Positions 63,637 to 64,000 of a stretch of DNA of 64,000 nt are shown in pieces. The position numbers and the translations under genes were made by a program. The notes beneath the pieces were generated by a model that ran no database searches, had not been told where the DNA came from, and was given only the letters and a program-made list of their open reading frames with translations. The first letter of the stretch is position 1. Every line of letters begins with the position of its first letter. The stretch is from Aureibaculum luteum (lineage in GTDB: Bacteria > Bacteroidota > Bacteroidia > Flavobacteriales > Flavobacteriaceae): positions 124,001 through 188,000 of the forward strand of contig NZ_QRGD01000006.1 in assembly GCF_003449015.1 (NCBI RefSeq), written 5' to 3'.

Positions 63637-64000
63637 ATGAACTTTTCAAAAAAAAATCACGAGCATCAAAAGAGCAATTTTTTAATTGTGAATCAAAAAT
63701 CTATTATTTATTTTACCCTTGGAATACTTGTAATGAGTACCGTTGCTTTTATTAAAGTTGAAAATAAAATTACCAAAAACACTAACGTAAAAGCATATAT
63801 TGAAGTATTAAGTAGCTCTAAGGCGTATACACTTCAAATAGCAGAGGCTATGCCTGCCGAAAAATATACGTTTAAACCAACGGACTCTGTAAGAAGCTTT
63901 GGAGAACAAATGGCTCATATTGCTACCTCGTCAAAATTTTTAATTGCTTTATTTGTAAAGGGAGAACCGATGCCAAGTCAAGAAGATTTTGCTGCTGCCG
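63637..64000 (+). CDS. Exported or membrane-anchored DinB-family protein, N-terminal part
   Basis: About 121 residues from the ATG at 63637; the gene runs off the right edge. A hydrophobic segment (SIIYFTLGILVMSTVAFI, residues 24-41) suggests a signal anchor. The part that follows resembles the secreted DinB-like proteins of Bacteroidota: SSKAYTLQIAEAMPAEKYTF and SVRSFGEQMAHIATSSKFLI, whose His would be the first metal ligand. The C-terminal His pair is outside the window. A second DinB-type gene is at 16631-17149. Confidence 0.75.
   Translation, partial: MNFSKKNHEHQKSNFLIVNQKSIIYFTLGILVMSTVAFIKVENKITKNTNVKAYIEVLSSSKAYTLQIAEAMPAEKYTFKPTDSVRSFGEQMAHIATSSKFLIALFVKGEPMPSQEDFAAA

Overview
This 64 kb window comes from a low-GC member of the phylum Bacteroidota, almost certainly the family Flavobacteriaceae. 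The evidence is the gene content and the promoters. The core order tuf-secE-nusG-rplKAJL-rpoBC is followed by a DUF3467 gene. Several signal-peptide-bearing outer-membrane barrels belong to families typical of this phylum, and one protein carries a C-terminal type IX secretion (T9SS) sorting domain. Promoters follow the Bacteroidota form TTG-N19-TAnnTTTG, and almost no gene has a Shine-Dalgarno (SD) sequence; rpsU is the striking exception. No prophage, insertion sequence, CRISPR array or defence island was seen.

Layout. 1-6.2 kb: the 5' part of a heavy-metal RND efflux pump gene with a His-rich secreted protein, two unknown membrane proteins, and a 1138-residue outer-membrane barrel protein. 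6.6-8.2 kb: ogt and tatD, divergent from an ArsC-family reductase. 8.3-13.8 kb: two related TonB-dependent-receptor-type outer-membrane proteins. 13.9-24 kb: fumC, guanine deaminase, DinB-family protein, hutI, a cell-wall amidase, a porin, an FKBP lipoprotein and bifunctional ftcD. hutI and ftcD together provide the last steps of histidine degradation to glutamate with the formimino group passed to tetrahydrofolate. 23.9-40.3 kb: one long minus-strand block, transcribed rpsU, xerC, hpf, tRNA-Thr/Tyr/Gly/Thr, tuf, tRNA-Trp, secE, nusG, rplKAJL, rpoB, rpoC, DUF3467 and a polytopic membrane protein.

40.5-53.8 kb: a secreted zinc metalloprotease, an SLC13-type transporter, a T9SS-sorted sulfotransferase-like protein, and a GH3-GH92 glycosidase pair lying between a complete methyltransferase gene and a truncated copy of the same gene's 3' end, then a WG-repeat protein. 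53.8-64 kb: lysS, a Pmp3-type peptide, a lipoprotein, lipB, a nucleoid-associated protein, rnhB, a large porin, an NhaC-type antiporter and the start of a secreted DinB-like protein.

The most unusual signal is the rpsU leader (40.25-40.5 kb). It has a near-perfect SD in a lineage that normally ignores SDs. The SD lies inside a tiny ORF that overlaps the rpsU start, and it is preceded by a 92-93 bp tandem repeat whose units each carry two more tiny ORFs and a hairpin. This looks like an elaborated form of the bS21 autoregulatory leader. The second is the glycosidase cassette bounded by direct repeats of a methyltransferase gene. Repeats, hairpins and identities were read by eye; no searches or folding calculations were run.
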